The notes under the pieces are model-generated. The model did no database searches. It saw only the letters and a program-made list of their open reading frames with translations, and had not been told where the DNA came from. From contig NZ_MAKX01000042.1 in the NCBI RefSeq assembly GCF_001693415.1, positions 1-39,456 of the forward strand: a stretch of 39,456 nt of DNA. The letters are read 5' to 3'. Numbering within the stretch: the stretch's first letter is position 1; each line of letters opens with the position of its first letter. Source of the DNA: Tenacibaculum soleae. GTDB lineage: Bacteria; Bacteroidota; Bacteroidia; Flavobacteriales; Flavobacteriaceae. Positions 17,706 through 26,386 of the stretch are shown here, piece by piece. Both the position numbers and the translations under genes were made by a program.

Positions 17706-18787
17706 TTTTTTATAAATTGAATAAGGGTTTCGTTTTTATGAATAAGGTAAATATCTAGTACTACCTGTTTAATTTTTGAATGTGTATGTTCATAACAATG
17801 TTTTAATAACAATTGAAAAAAGGGGGAGTTTTGTTCAAACTCAAACAATTCAATCAATCGTCCAGCCATGTTTAATTCTCTTATTTTATCAGCATCATAA
17901 AAGCCAACTTGACGAGCTAATTCTACAACAAAGTCTTTGTTCCAACTAGATACACAACTATGCGTATCTGTAACTCCTCCTGCTAGTTTTACAGCTTTTC
18001 CTAGCATAATACCAATGCTAACTTTTTTAATGGGAGATTTATTTATTTTAGTGAGTGTATCACCAATCCAGTTTCCATAATGGATAAAAGCATATTCGGG
18101 CAAATGACTAAATTTATTTGATAAATATTTTTCACTTCTAGCACCCGAATTAATTACCAATTCGGTAATATTATTAGCAACAGCAACATCAATACCTTGC
18201 TCTATACTTGCTATATATGATGATGATGAATAAGGTTTTACAATACCGCTTGTACCTAAAATAGACAAACCATTCATGATACCTACACGTTCATTAAGTG
18301 TACGTTTTGCTAACTTTTTGCCATCCGTAACATATACTGTTACAGATACACCACATTCTAAATCATAATCATGCAATAATTTTTGAATGGCACTGGTTAT
18401 CATTTTTCTAGGAACAGGATTAATAGCAGGCTCTCCAATAGCGAGCTCTAAGCCTTTAAGCGTAACAGTACCAACACCTTCTCCTGCGATAAACTGAATT
18501 TCTTTTTCTTGTGTAAGTTTTAAAATACATCCAATTTCTGCTCCGTTTGTTACATCAGGATCATCACCTGCATCTTTAATTACTGAAGATTTAGCGGTGT
18601 TTTCTGTAAATTCACAATGATGTACAGGAATTTCCAATACTTTATCAATAGGGAGGTGCACACTTACTGAAGCTATCTTTTTTTGATGGATAATCGCCAT
18701 CAATCCTGATTTTGCAGCAGCTGTGGCAGACGTACCAGTTGTAAATCCGTCTCTTAAAGGGCCTTTAGGTACTTTTCTTAATCCCAT
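17702..18787 (-). CDS. cbiD: CbiD, cobalt-precorrin-5B C1-methyltransferase
   Basis: 361 residues. Signature LRDGFTTGTSATAAAKSGL lies near the N-terminus, with DAGDDPDVTNGAEIGC and ITELVINSGARSEKYL later, and GIMLGKAVKLAGGVTDTHSC. CbiD methylates C1 during ring contraction in the cobalt-early (anaerobic-type) pathway, in place of CobF. Its presence with cbiG and cbiX, and the absence of cobF and cobG, favour a cobalt-first route for the ring-contraction steps. It overlaps the end of cobK by 10 bp and the permease by 4 bp. Confidence 0.94.
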   Translation of the reverse strand: MGLRKVPKGPLRDGFTTGTSATAAAKSGLMAIIHQKKIASVSVHLPIDKVLEIPVHHCEFTENTAKSSVIKDAGDDPDVTNGAEIGCILKLTQEKEIQFIAGEGVGTVTLKGLELAIGEPAINPVPRKMITSAIQKLLHDYDLECGVSVTVYVTDGKKLAKRTLNERVGIMNGLSILGTSGIVKPYSSSSYIASIEQGIDVAVANNITELVINSGARSEKYLSNKFSHLPEYAFIHYGNWIGDTLTKINKSPIKKVSIGIMLGKAVKLAGGVTDTHSCVSSWNKDFVVELARQVGFYDADKIRELNMAGRLIELFEFEQNSPFFQLLLKHCYEHTHSKIKQVVLDIYLIHKNETLIQFIKK

Positions 18788-19566
18788 TTAGTTGCGTTAT
18801 TAGTTAGCGATAATGAACGCTGCGTACTAGTAAGTAAGTTTTCTAACTCAACTACATTAAATACTGGTTTAAAGTAAGGAGGAATTTCTGGTTGTGTGAT
18901 GATGATGATTTGTGTGTCCGTTTTTAATGCCGCTTCTATTTTTGTACTTAAAAAACCACTGTTTCCTGTTTCTTTAGTTAAAACAATATTTATTGATTTC
19001 GCTTTAATTAACTCAATCTCTTTTTTTAAATCAGCAGAAGGCAATCCTAAAATTAATTGTTCTTCAGGGAAATTACTCTCTCTTGCAATAGCTAAAGATT
19101 CAGGTCTGTTTAGTATTCTAAAGTAGGTCGTGTTTTTTTGCCACCAATGTTTTAGTCTCTTAATAGACTGTACACCTGTTAATGCTAATAGTATATGATT
19201 TTCTTTAAATAAATTAGAAGCATCATCATAAGTATTTACATAAAATACTAACGGATGAATTGTTTTTGATAATAATTTTCTACCAAATCGTATTACAGGT
19301 ATTTGCAAACTTTCAGCCACCCTTGCGATAGTATTATGCAATATTTCGGCAAAGGGATGAGAGGCATTAACAATCAGTTTTACATTGTTTTTTATCAGAT
19401 AATTTTCTAATTGTTTTTCATTTAAAGCACCATGCCTGTAACTAGCAATTTTGTTTTCTTCAAAAGGAATATTTGTTTTTGTTGAATACACAAAAAGCAT
19501 CGATTTTTCTTGTAGCAATTTTGCTACTTTTCTACCTTCTGTTGTTCCTCCAAATACAAGTATCAT
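18778..19566 (-). CDS. cobK: Precorrin-6A/cobalt-precorrin-6A reductase (CobK/CbiJ)
   Basis: 262 residues. The start MILVFGGTTEGRKVAKLL is the family signature for NAD(P)H binding. VNASHPFAEILHNTIARVA and LILGLPSADLKKEIELIKA follow, then IVLTKETGNSGFLSTKIEAAL, typical of CobK/CbiJ. It reduces the macrocycle of (cobalt-)precorrin-6A to 6B. It follows the cbiG-cobM gene after a 117-bp gap with a palindromic repeat, the only sizeable gap in this part of the run. Confidence 0.93.
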   Translation of the reverse strand: MILVFGGTTEGRKVAKLLQEKSMLFVYSTKTNIPFEENKIASYRHGALNEKQLENYLIKNNVKLIVNASHPFAEILHNTIARVAESLQIPVIRFGRKLLSKTIHPLVFYVNTYDDASNLFKENHILLALTGVQSIKRLKHWWQKNTTYFRILNRPESLAIARESNFPEEQLILGLPSADLKKEIELIKAKSINIVLTKETGNSGFLSTKIEAALKTDTQIIIITQPEIPPYFKPVFNVVELENLLTSTQRSLSLTNNATKWD

Positions 19567-19637
19567 TGTTTTTCTTATTTGTTTTTAATTAATTAGCCTG
19601 TTTTTATTTTTTACATGAAATTTAAATAAGTTTTTGA

Positions 19638-19670
19638 AGACCTCACAGTTTTTTAAAACCTGCGAGGTCT
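19638..19670. repeat. Palindromic repeat between cbiG-cobM and cobK
   Basis: AGACCTCACAG (19638-19648) and CTGCGAGGTCT (19660-19670) form an 11-bp stem with one mismatch around an AT-rich loop. Dispersed palindromes with this AGACCTC...GAGGTCT core are, as I recall, common between genes in Flavobacteria. It lies in a 117-bp gap inside the operon and could fold in the mRNA, stabilising it or attenuating downstream genes. Confidence 0.6.
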
Positions 19671-19683
19671 AAACTAAATGGTA

Positions 19684-21525
19684 TTATTCTGTAACTACAA
19701 ATTTCTTATTGGTTCTAAAAATATGTTTCCATTCAGGGCTGTATAACTGCGATCTGTTTTTACGAGCTCCAATAGCATGACCTACTACAATTAATACAGT
19801 TCTAGTTTTTTTACTCTCTTTTACAATTTGTGCCAGGTTTTCTAATTTTCCTTGAAATATTTCTTCATCTTTCCAAGAAATTCGATACATCACAGCTACA
19901 GGTGTATCGGCATCAAAATGTTCTAATAGTTGTGCTTCTACTTTTTTAGCAATACCAACACTTAAAAAAATACACATGGTTGAATTTGTTGCTGCAAATG
20001 CAGAAATACTTTCTTTAGAAGGCATTGGTGTTTTTCCTTCACCACGAGTTAATACAATAGATTGTACTACTTCAGGAATGGTCAATTCTGACTTTAATAC
20101 GGCTGCTGCTGCACTAAATGAAGAAATACCAGGCACAATAAAATAGTCCATTCCTAATTCATCAAAAATGGTCATTTGTTCTTGAATAGCACCATATAAA
20201 GAAGGATCTCCACATTGTAAACGAACAATAGCGTTTCCTTTTTTATAATGCTCTTGCATTAAAGAAACTTGCTCCTCTAAAGTCATCATTGCAGAGTTTC
20301 TAACTACGGCTCCTGGTTTACACCAATTCGTCATTTCTTCAGGAATCAAACTTCCAGCATATAACACACAATCGGCTTCTTCTAAATATTGTTTTCCTTT
20401 TACGGTTATTAATTCCTCATCACCAGGCCCTGCACCAATAATAGCAACTGCTGTTTTACGAACTACTTCTGCGTTTAAAGCAACCGAAAAAGTGAATTTC
20501 TCACTGTTATCTAAATGAATTTTCTGTTTTTCAACAAGCAATTCATTATTTCCAGAAAGTAACATTGCGCAAGATTCTGAAACTCCATTAACACCAATTT
20601 TTGATTGCACCATTGCACTTGGGTTAGGTATCGTAACAGTGTTTATTTTATCAGAAGTAAAGGTGCTGAAAGGAATATTGTTAGTCTCACTAAAGTCTAA
20701 ATAAGCTTGCTGTTCAGCTTTAATATCAATAGAACCAAAGTTTTTGATGGCAGAAAAGTATAATCCTTCAGCAGCTAATTTTGATTTGAATGTTTCTTGA
20801 AATAGTTTAAAATCTAATTGCTTAGAACATCCAGAACCAACAGATAGTACTTTCGGAATTAAAAATAAACTAGGGGTTTTTGCTTCGTAAACTTTATAAC
20901 TTACCGCAATAAATAATTCGAATTGTGTATAATCAATGTCTTTTTCATTATAAAAAACGGTTACAAAATTAGGAACTGTTTTTTCTAAATGCTGTGTGCC
21001 TTTATCTTTAATATCTAAAAGTAAAGCCGTTGGTTTGTTATTAACAAACAACGCCATTATTTTATTCGTAGGTACTGAACTTTCTGTTTGCCAGTCAAAT
21101 TGACTTCCAAGGGTATCTAAAGCCCAAATGTTTTGCACATCACTTGCGGTAGATATTACAGCATTTGCTCCTAATACACTCGCCGTTTTTGATGCAAAAT
21201 CATTCGCTCCACCTTTATGTCCGCTTAATACAGATTGCACGTTTAAACCTAAATCATCAACAGAAATTACTGCTGGATCGGTATTTTTATCTTGAATATA
21301 TGGTGCAATTAAGCGTACGCAAATACCCAAGGCTGTTACAAAACAAATACCATCTAGTTTCATGAAATTATCAGCTAAATAGTCAGAAATAGACGTAATA
21401 GTTGATACACTTTCATTACTAGACTGTAAAGTAGTTATGACTAATGATTTTGGAAATTCTTTCTGAATAATAAGGGCTTTTTCTATCCCTTTTTCAGTTA
21501 CTGCTATGATGGCTATTTTTCTCAT
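19684..21525 (-). CDS. CbiG-CobM fusion: cobalt-precorrin-5A hydrolase and precorrin-4 C11-methyltransferase
   Basis: 613 residues. The N-terminal part (about 1-350) is CbiG: CVRLIAPYIQDKNTDPAV, VDDLGLNVQSVLSGHKGGAN, then CbiG_C from SVGSGCSKQLDF. It opens the delta-lactone and releases acetaldehyde. The C-terminal part (about 357-613) is the tetrapyrrole methylase CobM/CbiF: VAIIGAGPGDEELITVKG, YAGSLIPEEM, RLQCGDPSLYGAIQEQM and PGISSFSAAAAVL. The two activities are consecutive in the cobalt-early pathway, so the fusion makes biochemical sense. It abuts cobL without a gap. Confidence 0.93.
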   Translation of the reverse strand: MRKIAIIAVTEKGIEKALIIQKEFPKSLVITTLQSSNESVSTITSISDYLADNFMKLDGICFVTALGICVRLIAPYIQDKNTDPAVISVDDLGLNVQSVLSGHKGGANDFASKTASVLGANAVISTASDVQNIWALDTLGSQFDWQTESSVPTNKIMALFVNNKPTALLLDIKDKGTQHLEKTVPNFVTVFYNEKDIDYTQFELFIAVSYKVYEAKTPSLFLIPKVLSVGSGCSKQLDFKLFQETFKSKLAAEGLYFSAIKNFGSIDIKAEQQAYLDFSETNNIPFSTFTSDKINTVTIPNPSAMVQSKIGVNGVSESCAMLLSGNNELLVEKQKIHLDNSEKFTFSVALNAEVVRKTAVAIIGAGPGDEELITVKGKQYLEEADCVLYAGSLIPEEMTNWCKPGAVVRNSAMMTLEEQVSLMQEHYKKGNAIVRLQCGDPSLYGAIQEQMTIFDELGMDYFIVPGISSFSAAAAVLKSELTIPEVVQSIVLTRGEGKTPMPSKESISAFAATNSTMCIFLSVGIAKKVEAQLLEHFDADTPVAVMYRISWKDEEIFQGKLENLAQIVKESKKTRTVLIVVGHAIGARKNRSQLYSPEWKHIFRTNKKFVVTE

Positions 21526-22725
21526 TTATTTTTGTTCAGCTGTGTGAATGCTAATTTTATTATGTTGGTTTACTTGAATAACACTAGTATTAACGATGTA
21601 ATTCAATTTTGTAAGTTCTTCTGTAAATATTTTAGAGCTGCTTTCTCTTACAGCGTTGGTAACGAATCGTACTGCTGGATTTAGTTGATGTATTAAATGG
21701 AGTACTTCTTTTAAGCGTCCACCATGACCACCAATAAAAACAACATCAGGAATTTTAAAATCATTTAAGTTGAGGTTAAAAAAATCATCAATAATAATGT
21801 CAATACCAGGAGTAGAAAAACGTGCTGTATTTTGTTGAATTATAGCTGTGCATTCAGTTCGTTTTTCAAAGGCAACGATTTTTAAATGCGGAAAATGTTG
21901 TTTTGCTTCAATAGCAACAGATCCTGTACAAGCTCCTACGTCCCAAAACACCGTTTTATTTTGTAATTCTAAAGAGCTAATAGTACTTAATCGAATTGGC
22001 ATTTTAGTAATCATGTTTGCTCTATTCGTTAATGGAATAAAGGATGCATCAGGAATACCAAAAGGTTTATGTTTAGGTGCTGTTTGTTTTAATAAAACAC
22101 AGTTTAAATTATCATGTGTTTTGTCAGAACAAGAAACTAAATCTAGTAGTTCAATATGTTCTTTATCTCCGTCTAAAGCTTCACCAATGGTTATTGAGTA
22201 ATTATCAAAACCATATTGTAGCATGCGTTTCGCAATTTCGGCAGGTGTTTTTTTGTTATCGGTTAATACGCCAATTAATTCGTTTCTTTTAATTAGTGCT
22301 TCATCTAGTGCTGACCAATCTCTACCGTGTATAGACACAGCTTTTAATGTATTGTAGTTCGTTTGTGTTTTATGACATAACAGTTGAATACTATTAAAAT
22401 AAGGAGTAGCGCTTAATTTAGCATTGGGTAATAAGCGTTGTAACGTATTTCCGAAGCCATAGAAAAAAGGATCACCAGAGGCAAAAACCACAATCGTTGT
22501 CGTAATTTTTTTATACTGATTCATCAGCGCATCCATTTTACCTGAAATTTCAATCCAAGTATGGTTTTCGGGTAAAAACGATTTTACCAATTGATAATGT
22601 CGTTTTCCACCAGAAAAAACAGCTGCTTCTTTAATTAATTTCAAGACATCATCATTCAATTTCGGACTAGGATGATTGCTAATTCCAATTAAATAAAAAT
22701 CGATATGTGAATCCGTTTGCTTCAT
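21526..22725 (-). CDS. cobL: CobL (CbiE-CbiT), precorrin-6B C5,15-methyltransferase/decarboxylase
   Basis: 399 residues. The N-terminal CbiE-type methylase starts IDFYLIGISNHP, with FSGGKRHYQLVKSFLP and VFASGDPFFYGFGNTL. The C-terminal CbiT part begins near 235, with the SAM-binding VFWDVGACTGSVAIEA and VFIGGHGGRLKEVLHLI. It methylates C5 and C15 and decarboxylates the ring-C acetate. It lies 3 bp after bluB and abuts cbiG-cobM, so it is clearly one transcription unit. Confidence 0.93.
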   Translation of the reverse strand: MKQTDSHIDFYLIGISNHPSPKLNDDVLKLIKEAAVFSGGKRHYQLVKSFLPENHTWIEISGKMDALMNQYKKITTTIVVFASGDPFFYGFGNTLQRLLPNAKLSATPYFNSIQLLCHKTQTNYNTLKAVSIHGRDWSALDEALIKRNELIGVLTDNKKTPAEIAKRMLQYGFDNYSITIGEALDGDKEHIELLDLVSCSDKTHDNLNCVLLKQTAPKHKPFGIPDASFIPLTNRANMITKMPIRLSTISSLELQNKTVFWDVGACTGSVAIEAKQHFPHLKIVAFEKRTECTAIIQQNTARFSTPGIDIIIDDFFNLNLNDFKIPDVVFIGGHGGRLKEVLHLIHQLNPAVRFVTNAVRESSSKIFTEELTKLNYIVNTSVIQVNQHNKISIHTAEQK

Positions 22726-22728
22726 TTA

Positions 22729-23367
22729 TTAATAAGAATCTTTAATTACAACATCGTTTATATTTTTACGCTTTTCCCATTGCAAACGTTCTAACTCTGG
22801 GTTTTCATAGAATTTATCTACGTGTCCTAAACATAAATAACCTATCAATTGTCTGTTTTCAGGAGCATTTAAAATGGTTTTAATTTTGTTAGGGTCTAAA
22901 ATACTTACCCAACCTAAACCAACATTTAAAGCTCTTGCCATTAACCACATATTTTGAATAGCGCATACTACTGAGTAAACACCAGCTTCTTTCATTGTAG
23001 TTTGTCCTAAAACAGGATGTTCACTTGGTTTATAAAAAACAGCGATATTTAATGCCGATTCTACAATTCCTTCTAATTTTAATTGTGTGTAGGCATCGGC
23101 TTTTTTTCCTTCAAAAAGAGTTTTCGCTTTTTCGTTCTCTTCAAAAAAACTGTCTTTTATTTTATTTCTAATGTTTAAATCTTTAATAACCACAAATTCC
23201 CAAGGTTGAGAAAACCCAACAGAAGGTGCGTTTACTCCAGCAAATAGAATTTTATCTAAATCCTTTTGAAGAATAGGTGTATCTATAAAACGATTACCTC
23301 TAACATCTCTACGGGCAAGTATTATTTGCTCTAAGGTTTCTATATTTTCTGGAGTGAATTTGTTCAT
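22729..23367 (-). CDS. bluB: BluB, 5,6-dimethylbenzimidazole synthase
   Basis: 212 residues of the nitroreductase-like BluB family. The N-terminal IILARRDVRGNRF and APSVGFSQPWEFVVIKD are close to the BluB consensus, and NVGLGWVSILDP near residue 155 is typical. BluB uses FMNH2 and O2 to make the lower-ligand base, so the organism is equipped to make DMB-type cobalamin under air. This fits badly with the broken cobT at the end of the same operon, because CobT is what activates DMB. Spacing to its neighbours is 2 and 3 bp. Confidence 0.9.
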   Translation of the reverse strand: MNKFTPENIETLEQIILARRDVRGNRFIDTPILQKDLDKILFAGVNAPSVGFSQPWEFVVIKDLNIRNKIKDSFFEENEKAKTLFEGKKADAYTQLKLEGIVESALNIAVFYKPSEHPVLGQTTMKEAGVYSVVCAIQNMWLMARALNVGLGWVSILDPNKIKTILNAPENRQLIGYLCLGHVDKFYENPELERLQWEKRKNINDVVIKDSY

Positions 23368-23369
23368 TT

Positions 23370-24746
23370 CTAAGATTTAAAATAAGTTGAAGCTTCAGGT
23401 AACGTAAAAGCTGCATTTGTAATAGCTGCTGCAACATTACTACCACCTCTGTTTCCTTCAATAATTACCCAATCGGTAGTTGCAATTTGTGATAATTGTT
23501 CTTTTGATTCTAAAACATTCACAAAACCAACAGGTACACCAATTATACCAACAGGTTTAAAAGCAGTATTGTCTCTTAATTGGTCAACAATTTCGAATAA
23601 AGCAGTAGGGGCATTTCCTACTACATATAAAGCATTCGGGTGTTTTTCAATAGCTTTTCTAATACCAGCTTGTGAGCGGGTAATATCTGCTGATTTAGCT
23701 AGCGCTTGTGCTTCTTCATCATTTAATAAACAATGAATTTGGTTTCCGTATTCTTTTATAAAAGCTTTTGTAATACCTGCTTTTACCATGGTAACATCAG
23801 TAACAATTTCTCCACCATTTTTAAGATGCGTATGCCAGTTTTCAATAGCATTCGGTGTTGCTGAATAATGATTAAAATCTTCTAAAATTCCTGTCGTATG
23901 AATAACTCTCGTTACTGCCCATTTATCAGGAATAGAAAAAGGAATTTCTTTAATATGATCGGTAACAATTCTAAAACTTTCTTGTTGAATTTCTTTACCT
24001 GTATGTGGTTTTCTGTTAAGGTAACCTCTAGGAGTAACCAAATAATCTTTAAAACGATAGGTTTGCGAGTTTCCAATCATTACCAAACAAAACATATCTA
24101 CATCTTCAGGGTTAAATTCTCCTAAAGTGGTAATCTTAAGTTCTTCTTCGGGTCTTGTTACATGTCTTATAATTGCAACAGAGGTAGCAGGTGAGCGTTC
24201 TGTTAAAAATATTTTTTGCAACCTACCTAATTGCCAATGTCTTTTTTTACTTTTTGGGTTGTATAAACTGGTTACAAAATCACCCATGGCAGCAGCTTTA
24301 ATTCTCTGCTCGATTATGTTCCAAGGTGTCATTAAATCAGACAATGAAATGCAGCAAAAATCATGACCTAACGGTGCACCTAATTTACTGCCAGCAGCTA
24401 AAAATGCTGAAACACCAGGAAGTGTTTCTAATTCAATAGCATCATCATTTCCTTTAGATACCACTTCATAAACAATGGCAGCCATGGCGTAAATACTAGC
24501 ATCACCAGAACCAATAACCACTACATATTTATCTTCTTTTGCTTTCTCAACAGCTTTATGAGCTCTTGCTTCTTCTTTACCTAAAGGCATCGAAATAAGT
24601 TCAGCACCTTCTTTAAAAAGTGATGCTCCAAATTGAAAATAATAATCGTAACCAATAACTACATCTGCTTTTTCTAAAGCATTTTTAACTACGGGCAACA
24701 TATAATTGATATCTCCAGGACCTAGGCCTGCTACGGTTATTTTCAT
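23370..24746 (-). CDS. CobJ-CobH fusion: precorrin-3B C17-methyltransferase and precorrin-8X methylmutase
   Basis: 458 residues. The N-terminal methylase (about 1-240) starts MKITVAGLGPGDINYMLP and has VIGSGDASIYAMAAIV, LPGVSAFLAAGSKLGAPLGH and VTSLYNPKSKKRHWQLGRL, as in CobJ/CbiH. The C-terminal part (about 260-458) is CobH/CbiC, with VIHTTGILEDF providing the catalytic His, then TDVTMVKAGI, LYVVGNAPTALFEIV and PVGIIGVPVGFVN. The first half carries out ring contraction with C17 methylation. The second moves the C11 methyl group to C12. A start overlap of 4 bp with cobI supports the operon. Confidence 0.94.
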   Translation of the reverse strand: MKITVAGLGPGDINYMLPVVKNALEKADVVIGYDYYFQFGASLFKEGAELISMPLGKEEARAHKAVEKAKEDKYVVVIGSGDASIYAMAAIVYEVVSKGNDDAIELETLPGVSAFLAAGSKLGAPLGHDFCCISLSDLMTPWNIIEQRIKAAAMGDFVTSLYNPKSKKRHWQLGRLQKIFLTERSPATSVAIIRHVTRPEEELKITTLGEFNPEDVDMFCLVMIGNSQTYRFKDYLVTPRGYLNRKPHTGKEIQQESFRIVTDHIKEIPFSIPDKWAVTRVIHTTGILEDFNHYSATPNAIENWHTHLKNGGEIVTDVTMVKAGITKAFIKEYGNQIHCLLNDEEAQALAKSADITRSQAGIRKAIEKHPNALYVVGNAPTALFEIVDQLRDNTAFKPVGIIGVPVGFVNVLESKEQLSQIATTDWVIIEGNRGGSNVAAAITNAAFTLPEASTYFKS

Positions 24747-25453
24747 TTGTTTATTTTTTTAATAATCATAAGAGAAAAATAAGGTGTTTCTCTTACACTG
24801 GCAGTACTCCAGTTATTCGTTATAAATTGTTTATTCGTTCCTAAGCGTTCGGCATAAGTAACGTTATGTTTTTGAGTATCGATTACAGCGGTAATTATGT
24901 CAACAACCGATATAATTTTCATTAATACTACAGTATCGAAATTAGCAATAGCCTCTTCTAGTTCTTCTTTGGTTTGTATGCGAGGAATTACAACTACTTT
25001 TTCGTTTTGTAAACACAATGGTATTTTACTTTCAGATGCTAAATGCAAGTAAGAGCTAATACCCGGAATTAAATTGATACTTAAGTTATGTGCTTGTATT
25101 TTTTCTAACAGATAAGAAAAAGAGCTAAACGTACTAATGTCTCCTTCGCTAACAATTGCTATAGATAATCCTTTATTGTAGTCAGAAAGTATTTGTTGAA
25201 AGGTTGTTTCATAAATAACCTTTGCTTGCGCTCTTTCTAAATCCATTTTTAAATAAAACCCTTCGAGTTTTTGTGAATCTAAATTATAGTTATCTAAAAT
25301 TGAGCGTGAATAACTAGCTTTTCTGCCATCTTTAAATAAAGAGCCAGGGTAATATATTTTAGCTGCGTTTTGTAAAGTTTTTAACCCTTTTAAGGTAATT
25401 AAATCAGGATCACCAGGTCCTAAAGAAACGCCGTATATTGTACCTTTTGTCAT
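24743..25453 (-). CDS. cobI: CobI/CbiL, precorrin-2 C20-methyltransferase
   Basis: 236 residues. TIYGVSLGPGDPDLITLKGL is the opening of C20-methyltransferases, followed by KIYYPGSLFKDG, IAIVSEGDISTFSSFSYLL and LIPGISSYLHLASESKIPL. It methylates C20 of precorrin-2 or its cobalt form. Its ends overlap cbiX and cobJ-cobH by 4 bp each. Whether it prefers the metal-free or cobalt substrate is not visible, though neighbouring cbiX suggests the cobalt form. Confidence 0.92.
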   Translation of the reverse strand: MTKGTIYGVSLGPGDPDLITLKGLKTLQNAAKIYYPGSLFKDGRKASYSRSILDNYNLDSQKLEGFYLKMDLERAQAKVIYETTFQQILSDYNKGLSIAIVSEGDISTFSSFSYLLEKIQAHNLSINLIPGISSYLHLASESKIPLCLQNEKVVVIPRIQTKEELEEAIANFDTVVLMKIISVVDIITAVIDTQKHNVTYAERLGTNKQFITNNWSTASVRETPYFSLMIIKKINK

Positions 25454-26382
25454 ATTCCTAAACCTTTTTTAATTTTAGTAAATACGCTGTTTTTTTGACC
25501 AACTTTTTCATCTTCTTCAAACAAAACACCTTTTACACCTAAATGATGGCCGATTTGTTCTTTTCCTACTTCCGATTCTAAACCAACAATTTGTTTTCTG
25601 TATTTACACAATTGGCAATTCATATTTGCCGTACCGTTAATGGTCTCATCTAAGCGTTCGTCAAAAGCTTTTAAGATTAACTCATCGCTACCAAAAGCCT
25701 TTGTATATACATACTCATAAGGAGATGTTGCACTAAATGTTCGAATTTCATTATAAATACGTTCTAACAGAATTCCTGTAAAAAAGAAAAACGGAATTGC
25801 AATCGTACGTTTAAATTCCATTTTACTTGTTAATTCTAAGCTTTTAGTAACTGAAGGATAGGCTGTACCACTATAAGAAACTGTTGTAAACCCAAATCCC
25901 ATTCCTTCACCTAGCATACAAGCTAGTTTGTGAACATCAGAGTTTGCGTCAGTATCGGTTGTTCCTCTTCCTACAACCATTAAGCACACCTCTTTTCTAT
26001 CCATCGGTGTATGTTTGCTTTCTTCTTCTAAAACTCTTTTTTGCGCTAATTCTAATAAAAATGAATTCACCCCAAGATGTTTTCCCATTTTTATAGTTAA
26101 ATCACTATAATAGCTTTGTATGGTATTCATTTCATACGGAATATCATTCTTAGCATGCGAACCCGCAAAAAGAATAATTGGTAACGCATAAATTTCACGA
26201 ATTCCCTTTTGATACATACGTTCAATAGAAGCTTCGTACACAGGATGATTAAATTCTAAAAAGCCATAATCAACCTCATAATCTGTATAACGGGCTTTTA
26301 AAATGGAAACTAATTCTTTAAAAGCATCGGTTCCAGTTTTGGTTCTACTACCGTGTCCGCAAAGTAAAATTCCTTTTTTCAT
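25450..26382 (-). CDS. cbiX: CbiX-type sirohydrochlorin cobaltochelatase, two-domain
   Basis: 310 residues. The first domain has ILLCGHGSRTKTGTDAF and LPIILFAGSHAKNDIPYE, supplying the metal-binding His residues. A second related half follows (VCLMVVGRGTTDTDANSD, FGFTTVSYSGTAYPSV). The C-terminal extension near residue 254 carries NCQLCKYRKQIVG, a Cys pair seen in long CbiX proteins and possibly part of a metal or Fe-S site. It inserts Co2+ into sirohydrochlorin early in the pathway. The same operon also encodes CobN/ChlID, the late chelatase. It starts 4 bp after the SUMT fusion gene. Confidence 0.9.
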   Translation of the reverse strand: MKKGILLCGHGSRTKTGTDAFKELVSILKARYTDYEVDYGFLEFNHPVYEASIERMYQKGIREIYALPIILFAGSHAKNDIPYEMNTIQSYYSDLTIKMGKHLGVNSFLLELAQKRVLEEESKHTPMDRKEVCLMVVGRGTTDTDANSDVHKLACMLGEGMGFGFTTVSYSGTAYPSVTKSLELTSKMEFKRTIAIPFFFFTGILLERIYNEIRTFSATSPYEYVYTKAFGSDELILKAFDERLDETINGTANMNCQLCKYRKQIVGLESEVGKEQIGHHLGVKGVLFEEDEKVGQKNSVFTKIKKGLGI

Positions 26383-26386
26383 TCTT

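Noticed and set aside
21848..22292. Plus-strand reading frames within cobL and elsewhere in the locus
   Set aside because: They lie opposite strongly conserved cobalamin genes, show no domain motifs and arise from the AT-rich composition.
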